Below, one piece after another: positions 24,058 through 32,802 of a stretch of DNA of 64,000 nucleotides. How positions within the stretch are numbered: the stretch's first letter is position 1; each line of letters begins with the position of its first letter. A model generated the notes under the pieces. It worked only from the letters and a program-made list of their open reading frames with translations. It was not told the origin of the DNA and made no database searches. The position numbers were made by a program, and so were the translations under genes. Source of the stretch: Phenylobacterium sp. Root700 (lineage in GTDB: Bacteria > Pseudomonadota > Alphaproteobacteria > Caulobacterales > Caulobacteraceae); contig NZ_LMHT01000034.1 of NCBI RefSeq assembly GCF_001429025.1, positions 84,953 through 148,952 on the forward strand, given 5' to 3'.

Positions 24058-25130
24058 CCGCGCGCCCTTCGCACCGCCGGACCTTGCTCGTACCAGGCCT
24101 TGCTGCGGTTCACGATCGCCACCACCGACAGCATCACCGGCACCTCGATCAGCACCCCGACCACGGTGGCCAGGGCCGCGCCGGACTTGAGGCCGAACAG
24201 GCTGATGGCGGCGGCCACGGCCAGCTCGAAGAAATTGCTGGCCCCGATCAGCGCCGAGGGTCCGGCCACACAGTGGGCTTCGCCGGTCATGCGGTTCAAC
24301 AGATAGGCCAGGCCCGAGTTGAAATAGACCTGGATCAGGATCGGGACCGCCAGCATGGCGATGATCGCCGGCTGGCCGACGATCTGCTCGCCCTGGAAAC
24401 CGAACAGCAAGACCAGGGTGGCCAGCAGCGCCGCCAGGGCCAGCGGCGAGACCGCGTCCAGCACCCGCTGCAACCCCGCCTCGCCGCCGCGCCGGATGAT
24501 CAGGGCGCGCAAGCCCTGGGCCACGATCACAGGGACCAGGATGTAGAGCCCAACCGAGAGCAGCAGCGTCTCCCAGGGCACGGTGATCGCCGAGAGCCCC
24601 AGCAGCAGGCCGACGATCGGGGCGAAGGCCACCACCATGATCGCGTCGTTGAGCGCCACCTGGCTGAGGGTGAAGTTCGGCTCGCCGCGCGTCAGGTTGC
24701 TCCAGACGAAGACCATGGCCGTGCAGGGCGCGGCGGCCAGGATGATCAAGCCGGCGATGTAGCCGTCGATCTCGCCGGCCGGCAGGTAGGGCCGGAACAG
24801 ATAGCCGATGAAGACCGCGCCCAGCGCGGCCATCGAGAACGGCTTCACCGCCCAGTTGATGAACAGGGTGACGCCGATGCCGCGCCAGTGACGGCCGACC
24901 GCGCGCAGGGCGCTGAAGTCAACCTTGAGCAGCATGGGGATGATCATCAGCCAGATCAGCACCGCCATCGGCAGGTTGACCTGGGCGACCTCCGCCGCCC
25001 CGATGACCTGGAAGGCGGCGGGAAACAGCTGACCAAGGCCGACCCCGACCACGATGCAGAGCGCCACCCAGAGCGTCAGGTAGCGCTCGAACCGCGACAT
25101 GGGCGGCGGCTCGTGGGCGGCGTCGCTCAC
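24054..25130 (-). CDS. acr3: Arsenite efflux permease Acr3
   Basis: The 358-residue protein exports arsenite across the inner membrane. It has ten hydrophobic helices and the Acr3 signatures LPMAVLIWLMIIPMLLKVDF near residue 55, the essential cysteine in LAAAPCTAMVFVWSNLTRG, and ALNDAIMV. I choose the GTG at 25130 because it overlaps the arsC stop by four bases (GTGA); an ATG at 25100 in the same frame would remove ten residues. A longer open frame upstream only repeats arsC DNA in another phase. It is the last gene of arsR-arsC-acr3. Confidence 0.94.
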   Translation of the reverse strand: MSDAAHEPPPMSRFERYLTLWVALCIVVGVGLGQLFPAAFQVIGAAEVAQVNLPMAVLIWLMIIPMLLKVDFSALRAVGRHWRGIGVTLFINWAVKPFSMAALGAVFIGYLFRPYLPAGEIDGYIAGLIILAAAPCTAMVFVWSNLTRGEPNFTLSQVALNDAIMVVAFAPIVGLLLGLSAITVPWETLLLSVGLYILVPVIVAQGLRALIIRRGGEAGLQRVLDAVSPLALAALLATLVLLFGFQGEQIVGQPAIIAMLAVPILIQVYFNSGLAYLLNRMTGEAHCVAGPSALIGASNFFELAVAAAISLFGLKSGAALATVVGVLIEVPVMLSVVAIVNRSKAWYEQGPAVRRARG

Positions 25131-25642
25131 GAGGCGCGTTCCGGCGCGTCGGCCGTCTCGTGGATTTCCCGCAGCCGGGTCTGCAGCGACAGTTGGTCGA
25201 TGGTCGCCAGCGGCAGGCTCAGGAACAGGCGGATGCGGGTTCCCAGCTGTCGGGCGGCTTCGGCGAAGGCCGCGGCGATCTCCGCCTCCGAGCCTTCGGC
25301 GGCGGCCGGATCGGGGATTCCCCAGTGCGCGCTCATTGGCTGGCCGGGCCAGATCGGGCAGACCTCGCCGGCGGCGTTGTCGCAGACGGTGATCACGAAA
25401 TCCAAGGGCGGCGCGCCGGGGCGGGCGAACTCGTCCCACGACTTGGAGCGAAAATCGGCGGCGCTGAAGCCGAGCGCCTCGACCAGCGAGAGCGCGTGCG
25501 GATTAACCTGGCCCTTGGGCATGGAGCCTGCGGAATAGGCCCTGAACCGGCCGCCGCCCTCCTTGTTCAGCACGGCTTCGGCGATGATCGAGCGGGCGGA
25601 ATTGCCGGTGCAGAGAAACAGCAGGTTGTAGGTCTTGGGCAC
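25127..25642 (-). CDS. arsC: Arsenate reductase, low-molecular-weight phosphatase family
   Basis: The 171-residue enzyme reduces arsenate to arsenite. The P-loop CTGNSARS at residues 11-18 is the C-x5-R catalytic site, and FVITVCDNAAGEVCPIWPG near residue 80 carries the cysteines that form the thioredoxin-type relay. The start is a GTG preceded by AGGGAG, which itself overlaps the arsR stop; no ATG in this frame fits. The C-terminal 35 residues (after RIRLFLSLPL) extend beyond the core and fit the longer alphaproteobacterial ArsC proteins. Confidence 0.93.
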   Translation of the reverse strand: MPKTYNLLFLCTGNSARSIIAEAVLNKEGGGRFRAYSAGSMPKGQVNPHALSLVEALGFSAADFRSKSWDEFARPGAPPLDFVITVCDNAAGEVCPIWPGQPMSAHWGIPDPAAAEGSEAEIAAAFAEAARQLGTRIRLFLSLPLATIDQLSLQTRLREIHETADAPERAS

Positions 25643-25653
25643 GAAGGCGCTCC

Positions 25654-25986
25654 CTAGCAGCAGTCGTTGACGGTCTTGAAAAGCGGCGCGCAGATCTCCG
25701 GGGAGCCGCCGCAGCAGTCCTCGACCAGGAAGCCCAGCAGATCGCGCATGGCGTCGTATTGGGCGCGGTAGACGATGGAGCGGCCGTCGCGCTGCGAGAC
25801 CACCAGCCCGGCGTTGGCCAGGATGTTCAGGTTCGCCGACAGCGTATTGGGCAGCATCTCCAGCCGACGGGCGAGTTCGCCGGCGGCCAATCCCTCGCCG
25901 CCGGCCTGGACCAGCAACCGGAACGCGGCCAGGCGGCCTTCGTGAGCCAGGGCGGCGAGACTTGTGACGGCGGATTTTACTTCCAT
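25654..25986 (-). CDS. arsR: ArsR family arsenic-responsive repressor
   Basis: The 110-residue winged-helix protein begins [25 protein letters not shown] and contains [32 protein letters not shown] in two blocks (recognition helix and wing). The C-terminus is unusually cysteine-rich, with C91, C92, C99, C109 and C110; such C-terminal cysteine sets bind As(III) in other ArsR subtypes. The ATG at 25986 lies inside its own presumed operator. It leads the arsR-arsC-acr3 unit and diverges from arsH. Confidence 0.93.
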   Translation of the reverse strand: MEVKSAVTSLAALAHEGRLAAFRLLVQAGGEGLAAGELARRLEMLPNTLSANLNILANAGLVVSQRDGRSIVYRAQYDAMRDLLGFLVEDCCGGSPEICAPLFKTVNDCC

Positions 25987-26009
25987 ATTTCCAGTATATT
26001 CGAAATATG
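25984..26009. promoter_or_regulatory. ArsR operator candidate between arsR and arsH
   Basis: CATATTTC (25984-25991) and GAAATATG (26002-26009) form a perfect eight-base inverted repeat around a ten-base AT-rich spacer. The left arm contains the arsR start codon, so bound repressor would block the arsR promoter or leader, and it lies 35 bases before the arsH start. One site could serve both directions. Confidence 0.75.
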
Positions 26010-26044
26010 AGACGTTTGAAAGACACCCATCCCGTGAGAACGCC

Positions 26045-26761
26045 GTGACCGACCTGCCCGCCCTACAGCCCCAGTTCCTTCGACAGCCCGCGCCCGGAAG
26101 CCTGGAGCCAGGCGAGCGCGCCGCCCATCCGCCGCGCATCCTGCTGCTCTACGGCTCGCTGCGGGAACGCTCGTTCTCGCGCCTGCTGACCGAGGAGGCC
26201 GCGCGCATCCTGCGTGAGCTGGGCGCCGAGACCCGCATCTTCGATCCGCGCGACCTGCCCCTGCCCGACAGCGCGAGCGCGGACCATCCGAAGGTCCAGG
26301 AACTGCGCGAGCTGTCGCTGTGGTCGGAGGGCCAGGTCTGGTGCAGCCCCGAACGGCACGGGGCGATCACCGGCGTCATGAAGAGCCAGATCGACTGGAT
26401 CCCTCTGGAGATCGGCAGCGTGCGGCCGACCCAGGGCCGGACCCTGGCGGTGATGCAGGTGAGCGGCGGATCGCAGTCGTTCAACGCGGTGAACACGCTG
26501 CGCCTGCTGGGCCGCTGGATGCGGATGATCACCATCCCCAACCAGTCGTCGGTGGCCATGGCCTGGAAGGAGTTCGGCGAAGACGACCGGATGAAGCCCT
26601 CGGCCTATTACGACCGCGTGGTCGATGTGATGGAGGAACTGGTGAAGTTCACCCTGCTGACCCGCGACCGGGCCGACTACCTGGTCGACCGCTACAGCGA
26701 GCGAAAGGCCCAGGGGCGGGCCAATCCGATGGAGGCCCTGCGCGCCAACGCGGTGAGCTGA
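26045..26761 (+). CDS. arsH: ArsH, NADPH-dependent FMN-binding organoarsenical reductase/oxidase
   Basis: The 238-residue flavoprotein starts at a GTG ([12 protein letters not shown]). It shows [24 protein letters not shown] (FMN phosphate loop), [10 protein letters not shown], and the ArsH signature [29 protein letters not shown] in consecutive segments near residue 100. ArsH oxidises trivalent organoarsenicals or acts as a quinone reductase. It faces away from arsR-arsC-acr3 and shares their operator. A 27-codon in-frame extension upstream would run through that operator, so the GTG start is preferred. Confidence 0.93.
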   Translation: MTDLPALQPQFLRQPAPGSLEPGERAAHPPRILLLYGSLRERSFSRLLTEEAARILRELGAETRIFDPRDLPLPDSASADHPKVQELRELSLWSEGQVWCSPERHGAITGVMKSQIDWIPLEIGSVRPTQGRTLAVMQVSGGSQSFNAVNTLRLLGRWMRMITIPNQSSVAMAWKEFGEDDRMKPSAYYDRVVDVMEELVKFTLLTRDRADYLVDRYSERKAQGRANPMEALRANAVS

Positions 26762-26770
26762 CACGAAAAC

Positions 26771-26794
26771 GCCGCGGACCTTTCGGCCCGCGGC
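26771..26794. terminator. Stem-loop between convergent arsH and pstS
   Basis: GCCGCGGACC and GGCCCGCGGC pair over ten positions with one mismatch around a TTTC loop. It stands 10 bases after the arsH stop and 27 after the pstS stop, a suitable place for a shared terminator, though only a weak T-run follows. Confidence 0.6.
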
Positions 26795-26820
26795 GCAACG
26801 CTCTCCAGTCCGTGTAGGTT

Positions 26821-27861
26821 TTAGGCCGCCGGACGCGCCATCGGCGCCAGCTTCTGCGCCGCGCCTTGCTGACCGGCGTGCTGGCCGGCCGGCAGCGGGA
26901 TCAGGCCGCGACCTTGCAGGTAGCCGCCCCGACCCGTCGCCGCGTCGGAGACGAACTCGTTCAGGTAATCCTGCAGGCCCTGGGTCACCCCGATATTGGC
27001 CTTCTTCACATAGATGTAGAGGCTGCGGGCCAGCGGGTAGGAGCCGTCGGCGATCGAGCCGGCCGAGGGCTTCACGCCGTTGACCGAGGCGCCCTTGATC
27101 TTGTCCATGTTCTCTTCGAGGTAGGACCAGCCGAAGACGCCGAGCGAGCCCGGGGTCTTGGTCAGGGTGCCGACGATGGCGTTGTCGTTTTCGCCGGCGT
27201 CGACCCAGCCGTCCTTACGCAGCGGATCGACGATCTGCTTGAACTTGGCTTCGTTGTTGGAGCGCAGTTCGTCGGCGGTCGGGTACTTCCGGGCGCCGGC
27301 CTCGATGGCCAGTTCCACGAAGGCGTCGCGCGTGCCCGAGGTGGGCGGCGGGCCGTAGACGTTGATGCGGTTGCCCGGCAGGCCCGAGCCGATCTCGTCC
27401 CAGGTCGTGTAGGGGTTGGCCACGAACTTGCCCTGGCGCAGCACGTTGGCGGCCAGGCCGAGATAGAGGTGCTCGGTCTTGAAGTTGTAGTCGGCGCCGT
27501 CCTTGTCGGTGGCGACGACGATGCCGTCGAAGCCGATCTTGATCGCGACGATGTCCTTCACGCCCTTGGCGGCGCAGGCGTCGAACTCCGACTTCTTCAT
27601 CGGGCGCGAGGCGTTGGCGATGTCCGGGAAGGCGTCGCCGACGCCGCCGCAGAACAGCTTGATGCCGCCGCCGGTGCCCAGGCTCTCGATCTTCGGAGCC
27701 TTCTTGCCGGTCTTCTTGGCGTAGTTTTCAGCCACGCGGGTGGCGAACGGGAAGACGGTCGACGAACCGGCGGCCCAGACGTAGTCGCGGGCGGCGTAGG
27801 CCGGCGCGGCGGCCGCCAGGGTGGTGGCCGCAGCCGCGGCGCAGAGCAGAAGCTTTTTCAT
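26821..27861 (-). CDS. pstS: Phosphate ABC transporter substrate-binding protein PstS
   Basis: The 346-residue protein has a signal peptide (MKKLLLCAAAAATTLAAAAPAYA) and the periplasmic phosphate-binding fold. Phosphate-contacting motifs are AAGSSTVFPFA near residue 30, LGTGGGIKLFC near 61, IANASRPMKKSE near 81 and GPPPTSGTRDAF near 169. It resembles the PstS/SphX group rather than short E. coli PstS. The permease genes pstCAB are not here. It follows the phosphate porin on the same strand at 48 bases, with a hairpin between them, and AGGAG precedes its ATG. Confidence 0.92.
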   Translation of the reverse strand: MKKLLLCAAAAATTLAAAAPAYAARDYVWAAGSSTVFPFATRVAENYAKKTGKKAPKIESLGTGGGIKLFCGGVGDAFPDIANASRPMKKSEFDACAAKGVKDIVAIKIGFDGIVVATDKDGADYNFKTEHLYLGLAANVLRQGKFVANPYTTWDEIGSGLPGNRINVYGPPPTSGTRDAFVELAIEAGARKYPTADELRSNNEAKFKQIVDPLRKDGWVDAGENDNAIVGTLTKTPGSLGVFGWSYLEENMDKIKGASVNGVKPSAGSIADGSYPLARSLYIYVKKANIGVTQGLQDYLNEFVSDAATGRGGYLQGRGLIPLPAGQHAGQQGAAQKLAPMARPAA

Positions 27862-27876
27862 GTGATGTCTCCTGTC

Positions 27877-27899
27877 GGCCCCGCGCAGATGGCGGGGCC
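27877..27899 (-). terminator. Hairpin between the porin and pstS
   Basis: GGCCCCGC and GCGGGGCC pair perfectly across a seven-base loop, 10 bases after the porin stop. No T-run follows on the minus strand, and pstS begins 15 bases later, so this may stabilise the porin message or partly terminate it rather than end the operon. Confidence 0.5.
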
Positions 27900-27909
27900 G
27901 GCTTTGTTC

Positions 27910-29154
27910 CTAGAAGTCGAGCTGGGCGCGCATCTGGAAGACGTCGACGTCGACGTCGCGGCCGAGAACCGGATTGTCGTTCTCGCCCTTGGTGTAGTTG
28001 GCTTGGAACCGGACATAGGCGGTCGGGTAGTAGTTCACGCCCACCGTCCAGGCCTTGTACTCGCCGGCGTCCTGCGAGAGTGTGCGCGCGGCCGCGGTGC
28101 TGGCCGTCGAGTAGGCGTCGCTCAGGTCGGCCCAGTCGTAACGAACCGCCAATTCCACACCGCCGAAGCCGCCGGCGGTGATCGGGTTGAGGATCTTCGG
28201 ACGACCGAACTCACCCTTGGTGGCGTCGTAGTTGCGCATCTCGCCGGTGGGCCAGAAGCTGGCGAAGACGTAGCCGACATTGAGGTCCGGATCGCCGCCC
28301 GCCGAGGCGCCGGCGTTCAGACGGTCGACCTTGATGTTGGCGTACTCGGCCTGCACCGAGAACTGGTTGTGCACCACCGCGCCTTCGACAGCGAAGGTGG
28401 TGTCCTTGTCGGCGATGGCGCCGGAGTTGATGTAGCGCGAGCCGAAGTTGGTGTTCGGGCGGCTCTGGTAGTTGAAGGCGGTTTCATCGCCATGGTCGCG
28501 CCAGCGGGCCGAGGCCGCCAGGTGGACCTTGGTGCTGTCGGTCAGGATCGGCGCATAGGAGGCGCGGCCGGTGAAGCCGAGACGCTCTTCGCCGGTGGTG
28601 ACGTCGGCGCTGTTGAGCGAGTCGCCCTGCACGGCCCCGGTCACGGTCCAGTTCATGCCGTTCATCTTGGCCACGGCGCTGACCAGGTAGCTGTCGACGC
28701 CGAAGTCGCCGTACGGCCCGCGGTCCATGAAGGTGGTGAAGCGGGTCGAGGTTAGGTTCTCCAGGCCGGCGGCCTTGATGTTACCGAACATGATCGACGT
28801 GCTGTCGTTCGGCTTCACCTCGATGACCACGTCATCCCACGACGGCGTGCCGCCGTTCACCCAGCCGCCTTCGACCTTGTAGGCGAGGTAGTTGTTCAGC
28901 TTGCCTTCGACGCCGATGAACACTTGGCGGCCGCGGAAGGCGCGGAAGTTCTGGTCGGCGCCGGTTTCGCGGTCGACGTCTTCGAACACCGCGTCCAGCA
29001 GCACCCGGCCGCGAACCTTGAATTGGACGTCGTCATTGGTCCACTGCGGCGCGCCCTTCCAGGCGGCGGTGGTGTCTTGAGCTTGCGCGGCGCCCGCGGC
29101 GAGCACGAAAACGCTCAACGCCGCCCCGGCGCAGAGCGAGGTTCTGATCTTCAT
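27910..29154 (-). CDS. Phosphate-selective porin, OprO/OprP family
   Basis: The 414-residue outer-membrane protein has a signal peptide (to AAGAAQAQ near residue 26) and ends in phenylalanine (AQLDF), as expected for a beta-barrel recognised by the BAM complex. Family blocks are QFKVRGRVLLDAVFEDVD near residue 44, FRAFRGRQVFIGVEGKL near 68 and YDWADLSDAY with VGVNYYPTAYVRFQANY towards the C-terminus. OprO/OprP porins take up phosphate or polyphosphate under starvation. It probably forms one transcript with pstS. A row of PhoB-like half-sites lies upstream. Confidence 0.9.
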   Translation of the reverse strand: MKIRTSLCAGAALSVFVLAAGAAQAQDTTAAWKGAPQWTNDDVQFKVRGRVLLDAVFEDVDRETGADQNFRAFRGRQVFIGVEGKLNNYLAYKVEGGWVNGGTPSWDDVVIEVKPNDSTSIMFGNIKAAGLENLTSTRFTTFMDRGPYGDFGVDSYLVSAVAKMNGMNWTVTGAVQGDSLNSADVTTGEERLGFTGRASYAPILTDSTKVHLAASARWRDHGDETAFNYQSRPNTNFGSRYINSGAIADKDTTFAVEGAVVHNQFSVQAEYANIKVDRLNAGASAGGDPDLNVGYVFASFWPTGEMRNYDATKGEFGRPKILNPITAGGFGGVELAVRYDWADLSDAYSTASTAAARTLSQDAGEYKAWTVGVNYYPTAYVRFQANYTKGENDNPVLGRDVDVDVFQMRAQLDF

Positions 29155-29215
29155 TATTTGGATCCTTGTAGAGCTATCCCCTTGGCCCTCTCAGGCTAGG
29201 GGCGGCTTAACGAGG

Positions 29216-29292
29216 TCCCGTGACGCTTCAGCCAATCTTTCACGACAGTGCGCCGTCCGTTTCGTGACGCCTCGGATTCAGATTTGTGACTG
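29216..29292 (-). promoter_or_regulatory. Array of four PhoB-like half-sites with 22-bp period
   Basis: On the minus strand GTCAC, GTCAC, GTCGT and GTCAC begin at 29290, 29268, 29246 and 29224, exactly 22 bases apart. Three are followed by AAA two or fewer bases later (GTCACAAAT, GTCACGAAA, GTCGTGAAA), which is the PhoB half-site form TGTCAYRAAA. Two turns of the helix separate the copies, so all lie on one face. The array ends 62 bases before the porin gene. PhoB as the reader is an inference. Confidence 0.6.
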
Positions 29293-29354
29293 ATGGTCTG
29301 TATACGGATGAATTAGCCTTCATCCTGGGCCTGGGCGCCCGCCCTTCCGACGCT

Positions 29355-29460
29355 CGTCATGGCCGGCCGCTTGAGCCGGCCATCCATGGACTCCGCGGTC
29401 GGAGACTTGCCTGGACGGGCCGCGCGTATGGATCCCCGGGACAAGAGCCCGGGGATGACG
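29355..29460. repeat. Intergenic repeat with CGTCATGGCCGG / CCCGGGGATGACG arms
   Basis: The stretch begins CGTCATGGCCGGCCGCTTGAGCCGGCCATCCA as two consecutive arms, and ends GGATCCCCGGGACAAGAGCCCGGGGATGACG in the same way. The outer ends CGTCATGG and GATGACG pair, and each half is itself a hairpin. This form is widespread in alphaproteobacterial intergenic DNA. It lies between the phnE stop and the porin promoter. Confidence 0.75.
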
Positions 29461-29491
29461 AATTCTAGCGAAGGCGGTCGCCCTGCGCGCT

Positions 29492-30304
29492 CTACAGCAG
29501 CCGGGCGCGCATCGCCTGCGACAGGAAGTCGATCAGCGAGACGGCGACGACGATCACCACCGCGATGGCCGAGACCTGGGCGTAGTTGAAACCGTTCAGA
29601 GCGTCGAACAGCAGCTGGCCGATGCCGCCCGCGCCGATCAGGCCAAGCACCGTGGCCGAGCGGGCGTTAGATTCGAAGCGGTAGAGCGCATACGAGGTCC
29701 ACAGCGGCGCGACCTGCGGGATCACCCCCCAGACCACTTCCTGCAGCGGCGTGGCGCCGGTGGCGCGAACGCCCTCGACCGGACCCTTGTCGATGGCCTC
29801 GACGGCCTCGGAGAACAGCTTGGCCAGCACGCCGCCGGTGTTCAGCGCCAGCGCCATGACGCCGGCGAACGGACCAAGGCCGACGGCGACGATGAACAGC
29901 GTGCCGATGACCAGGTCGGGCACCGAGCGCAGCAGGTTCATCAGCATCCGCATCGGCTGCTGGATCCAGGGCGGCGAGATGTTGCGGGCGCAGGCCAGGC
30001 CGAACGGAACGGCCAGGATCACCGCCAGCCCCGTGCCCCACAGCGCGATCTGCACGGTGAGCCACATCTGGGCGACATAGAGTTTCCAGTGCCCGAAGTC
30101 CGGATTGAGGAACTCCTTGCCGAAGGCGCGCATGTTCTCCGAATTGGCGAACAGCAGCGGCAGGCGCTTGATCTCAACCGGCCCGAAACTGAGCATCAGC
30201 AGCGCAATCACCGCGCCCCAGACCAGCAGGTCGGGCAGGCGCTGGGTCAGCGTCCGGGTCGGGGCGGGCGGAACCGCCGCCAGCGAGGCTTCCTTGGAGA
30301 GCAT
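29492..30304 (-). CDS. phnE: Phosphonate ABC transporter permease PhnE
   Basis: The 270-residue inner-membrane protein has about six helices and the binding-protein-dependent permease EAA loop, here EAVEAIDKGPVEGVRATGATPLQEVVWGVIPQ in two parts near residue 165, typical of PhnE. The C-terminal SARSATVLGLIGAGGIGQLLFDAL block is also characteristic. It shares one base with the phnD stop (TGATG), so the phn genes are translated in series. No C-P lyase genes are in the window, so the use of imported substrate is unknown. Confidence 0.93.
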   Translation of the reverse strand: MLSKEASLAAVPPAPTRTLTQRLPDLLVWGAVIALLMLSFGPVEIKRLPLLFANSENMRAFGKEFLNPDFGHWKLYVAQMWLTVQIALWGTGLAVILAVPFGLACARNISPPWIQQPMRMLMNLLRSVPDLVIGTLFIVAVGLGPFAGVMALALNTGGVLAKLFSEAVEAIDKGPVEGVRATGATPLQEVVWGVIPQVAPLWTSYALYRFESNARSATVLGLIGAGGIGQLLFDALNGFNYAQVSAIAVVIVVAVSLIDFLSQAMRARLL

Positions 30305-31314
30305 CAGGCGTCCGGGTTCATGGCGCGGCGCTGAGCGGCCTGCGCGCGGATGTCGTCAAAGGCCTTCTGCGCGGCCGCGATCTTGGTGGCGTCGCCGGCG
30401 CGCTTGGCGTCGGCCAGGACCTCGGCGGCCTCCATCTCGCGGATCGGGTCGAGATAGCTGTCGTCGGCGGCCCTGAAGCCGCCATAGGCCAGGCCCTTGA
30501 GCACTTCACGCTGCTTGGCGGCGCGCGGGGTGTCGCCGACGCCGTAGGTCAGGAAGAACTGGCGGATCTTTTCGCGGACCGCGGGATCGAGATCCTTGCG
30601 CGCGACGATCGAGGATTCCGGCAGCGGTGGCGAGCGCCAGATCACTTCGATCTTGCCGGCGACCGACGGGTTCTCGCGAGCGGCGAAGACCAGGCCGACG
30701 GTGTTGTTGGTGGCGACGTCCAGCACGCCGTTGGCCACGGAGAAGACGTTGGCCTGGTGGCTGGCCGAGCGGACGGCCTTGAAGCACTTGGCCGGTTCGA
30801 TGTCCTTGGGCGTGAACAGATAGGCCATCGGCGCCAGCGTGCCCGAGGTCGACTTGGCGTCGCCCAGGCCGAAGGAGTAGCGCTTGTCGCACTTCATCAC
30901 GTCATCGAGCGTGATGCCGCTGCCCTTGCGGACGATCAGCACCGACTCATAGGAGGCGATGCCCCCGGAATCGACCACGCGGCCCAGCACCTGGCCCTGG
31001 GCGCGGCGCGTCGCCTCCAGCGCCGGCAGGGCCGAGAACCAGCCCACCTGCACCTGGTTGAAGCGCATCGCCTCGATCAGCGAGGTGTAGTTGGAGGCGA
31101 AATAGGGCTTCACCTTCACGCCGGTATATTCCGACATGTCGTCCAGCAGCGGCTGCCAGAGCGGCGCCATCGATTGCTGGCTCTCGGCCGACAGGATCGA
31201 GAAGGTGATCTCCTTCGGCGCCCCGGCGGCCTTCTGTTCGGGCTCCCCGCCGCAGGCCGACAGCGTCATGGCCAGGGCGAGGCCCAGCGCGCTCAGCAGG
31301 TGTCGACGGATCAT
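30304..31314 (-). CDS. phnD: Phosphonate ABC transporter substrate-binding lipoprotein PhnD
   Basis: The 336-residue protein has a lipoprotein signal ([21 protein letters not shown], cysteine 21). PhnD-family features are [23 protein letters not shown] near residue 38, [12 protein letters not shown] near 92 and [17 protein letters not shown] near 150, which form the phosphonate site. The C-terminal tail after residue 300 is a charged helix. It is encoded between phnC and phnE, overlapping the phnC stop by four bases. Phosphite or other reduced phosphorus compounds remain possible ligands. Confidence 0.93.
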   Translation of the reverse strand: MIRRHLLSALGLALAMTLSACGGEPEQKAAGAPKEITFSILSAESQQSMAPLWQPLLDDMSEYTGVKVKPYFASNYTSLIEAMRFNQVQVGWFSALPALEATRRAQGQVLGRVVDSGGIASYESVLIVRKGSGITLDDVMKCDKRYSFGLGDAKSTSGTLAPMAYLFTPKDIEPAKCFKAVRSASHQANVFSVANGVLDVATNNTVGLVFAARENPSVAGKIEVIWRSPPLPESSIVARKDLDPAVREKIRQFFLTYGVGDTPRAAKQREVLKGLAYGGFRAADDSYLDPIREMEAAEVLADAKRAGDATKIAAAQKAFDDIRAQAAQRRAMNPDA

Positions 31315-32105
31315 TTCGGGGCTCCTTCCCAGAACACGTCTTCGAATTCCGGGCCGTAGATGTCGATGAGCTGCTTGCGTTCGAGCCCGCTCGCGGGTCC
31401 GTCGTAGACGACCTTGCCGGCCTTCAAGGCCACCACCCGGTCGCAGTAGCGAAGAGCGTAGTCGACCTGATGCAGGGTGACCACGACCGTCAGGCCGTCG
31501 TCCTTGTTCAGGTCGCGCAGGATGTCCATCACCCGGCGCGCCGAGACCGGATCGAGCGAGGCGACCGGTTCGTCGGCCAGGATGATCTTGGCCCGCTGCA
31601 CCAGGGCGCGGGCGATCGCGCCGCGCTGCTGCTGGCCGCCGGACAGGGTATTGGCGCGCTGAGCGGCGTAGTCGGCCACGCCCACCCGGGCCAGGGCCGC
31701 CATGACCGCGGCCTTGGTCTCAGCCGGCCACAGGCCAAACAGCCCGCGCGTCTTGTTGATGCGGCCGAGCGACCCCAGCGCCACGTTCGAGAACAGGCTG
31801 AGGCGGCCGACCAGATTGAACTGCTGGAAGATGAAGCCGATGCGGATGCGCGCGTCGCGCACCTTGCTGTTGATCTTGCCGTCGGACTGCACGACCCCGC
31901 CAAACGCGTCGATACGGCCCGGGCCGTTGTCAATGGTCTGCAGGCCGCTGATCGATCGCAGCAGCGTCGATTTGCCCGAGCCGGACGGCCCGATCAGGGC
32001 GATCATCTCGCCCTTGCTCACATTCAAGGAAACGGAATCGAGGGCGCGCCGAGAACCGAAGCTCTTCGAGGCGTTCCGCACGGACAGAACGGCGGCGTCA
32101 GACAT
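31311..32105 (-). CDS. phnC: Phosphonate ABC transporter ATP-binding protein PhnC
   Basis: The 264-residue ATPase has Walker [12 protein letters not shown] near residue 38, the Q-loop FIFQQFNLV, the signature [15 protein letters not shown] near 155, and Walker [13 protein letters not shown] near 178. PhnC-type spacing ([14 protein letters not shown] between Q-loop and signature) fits the phosphonate group. It is the first gene of phnC-phnD-phnE; the following phnD overlaps it by four bases. Confidence 0.94.
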   Translation of the reverse strand: MSDAAVLSVRNASKSFGSRRALDSVSLNVSKGEMIALIGPSGSGKSTLLRSISGLQTIDNGPGRIDAFGGVVQSDGKINSKVRDARIRIGFIFQQFNLVGRLSLFSNVALGSLGRINKTRGLFGLWPAETKAAVMAALARVGVADYAAQRANTLSGGQQQRGAIARALVQRAKIILADEPVASLDPVSARRVMDILRDLNKDDGLTVVVTLHQVDYALRYCDRVVALKAGKVVYDGPASGLERKQLIDIYGPEFEDVFWEGAPK

Positions 32106-32170
32106 AGATGGCGAGGCTTCCTCGGATCAGTGCGCGCACGGGGCGAAACAACCTGTAATCGACCACCCCT

Positions 32171-32188
32171 GCCACGGCTTCATGACAT
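32171..32188 (-). promoter_or_regulatory. Weak Pho-box-like site upstream of phnC
   Basis: The minus strand reads ATGTCATGAAGCCGTGGC, whose first half matches CTGTCAT at six of seven positions while the second half is poor (three of seven). It lies 65 bases before the phnC start. The position and gene context are suitable but the match alone is not convincing. Confidence 0.3.
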
Positions 32189-32259
32189 GTCGCGCTGCGT
32201 GCGGTCTAGCGTCGGATGACGACGCCCGCGCCGACAAGCCGTCGAATGTGCTCAGAAAG

Positions 32260-32802
32260 TCAGGAAGACCGGGGTTCGATCAGGTCCGAAAGCCGATCCC
32301 AGATAAGGATCACGTTCTGCGAACGCCACATGGGTCCAGGGTCGGTGTAGCGCCCGGCGGCTCGCCCCCCGAGCGCGTCATAGAAGGCGAGCGCCGGATC
32401 GTTGCCCACCACGACGCCTAGCGCCGCGCCGTCATAACCCCAGGCCCCGATCTGTTCGGCCAGGGCGCCCATCAGCCGCCGGCCCAGCCCCATCCGCTTA
32501 AACTGCGGGTCCAGATAGAGCGAGCGGACCTCGCCCCGCGCCCCAAACGCCGCCTGCGAGGGCGAGGCGGCCATGCCCAGACCGGCCAGTTGGCCACCCA
32601 CCTGCGCCAGCACCACCGCCTGCTCCGCCTGGGGCTCGGCGAGCATCGCGCTCCATCGCGCCAGACGAAGCGGTTCGTCCATCGCGTCGAACACGTCCGG
32701 CGGCGCCAGGTCGCGATAGGCCCGCCGCCACGAGGCCACATGCAGCCGGGCGATGGCGGGCGCGTCGGCCAAGGTCGCCGCCCGCAGATGGATGTCAGTC
32801 AT
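32260..32802 (-). CDS. GNAT family N-acetyltransferase
   Basis: The 180-residue protein begins MTDIHLRAATLADAPAIARLH, the usual first strand and helix of GNAT enzymes, and shows the acetyl-CoA motif A as VRSLYLDPQFKRMGLGRRLMGALAEQ near residue 92 (Q/RxxGxG/A reads KRMGLGRR). The substrate is unknown. Its start overlaps the end of the hydrolase gene by eight bases, so they form one unit. Confidence 0.88.
   Translation of the reverse strand: MTDIHLRAATLADAPAIARLHVASWRRAYRDLAPPDVFDAMDEPLRLARWSAMLAEPQAEQAVVLAQVGGQLAGLGMAASPSQAAFGARGEVRSLYLDPQFKRMGLGRRLMGALAEQIGAWGYDGAALGVVVGNDPALAFYDALGGRAAGRYTDPGPMWRSQNVILIWDRLSDLIEPRSS

Noticed and set aside
29155-29300. A classical 18-bp Pho box before the porin
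   Set aside because: No pair of CTGTCAT halves with a four-base spacer exists there; only the 22-bp periodic half-sites are seen, which I report separately.
29492-32105. C-P lyase locus
   Set aside because: Only the transporter genes phnC, phnD and phnE are present; no phnGHIJKLM genes are seen on either side.
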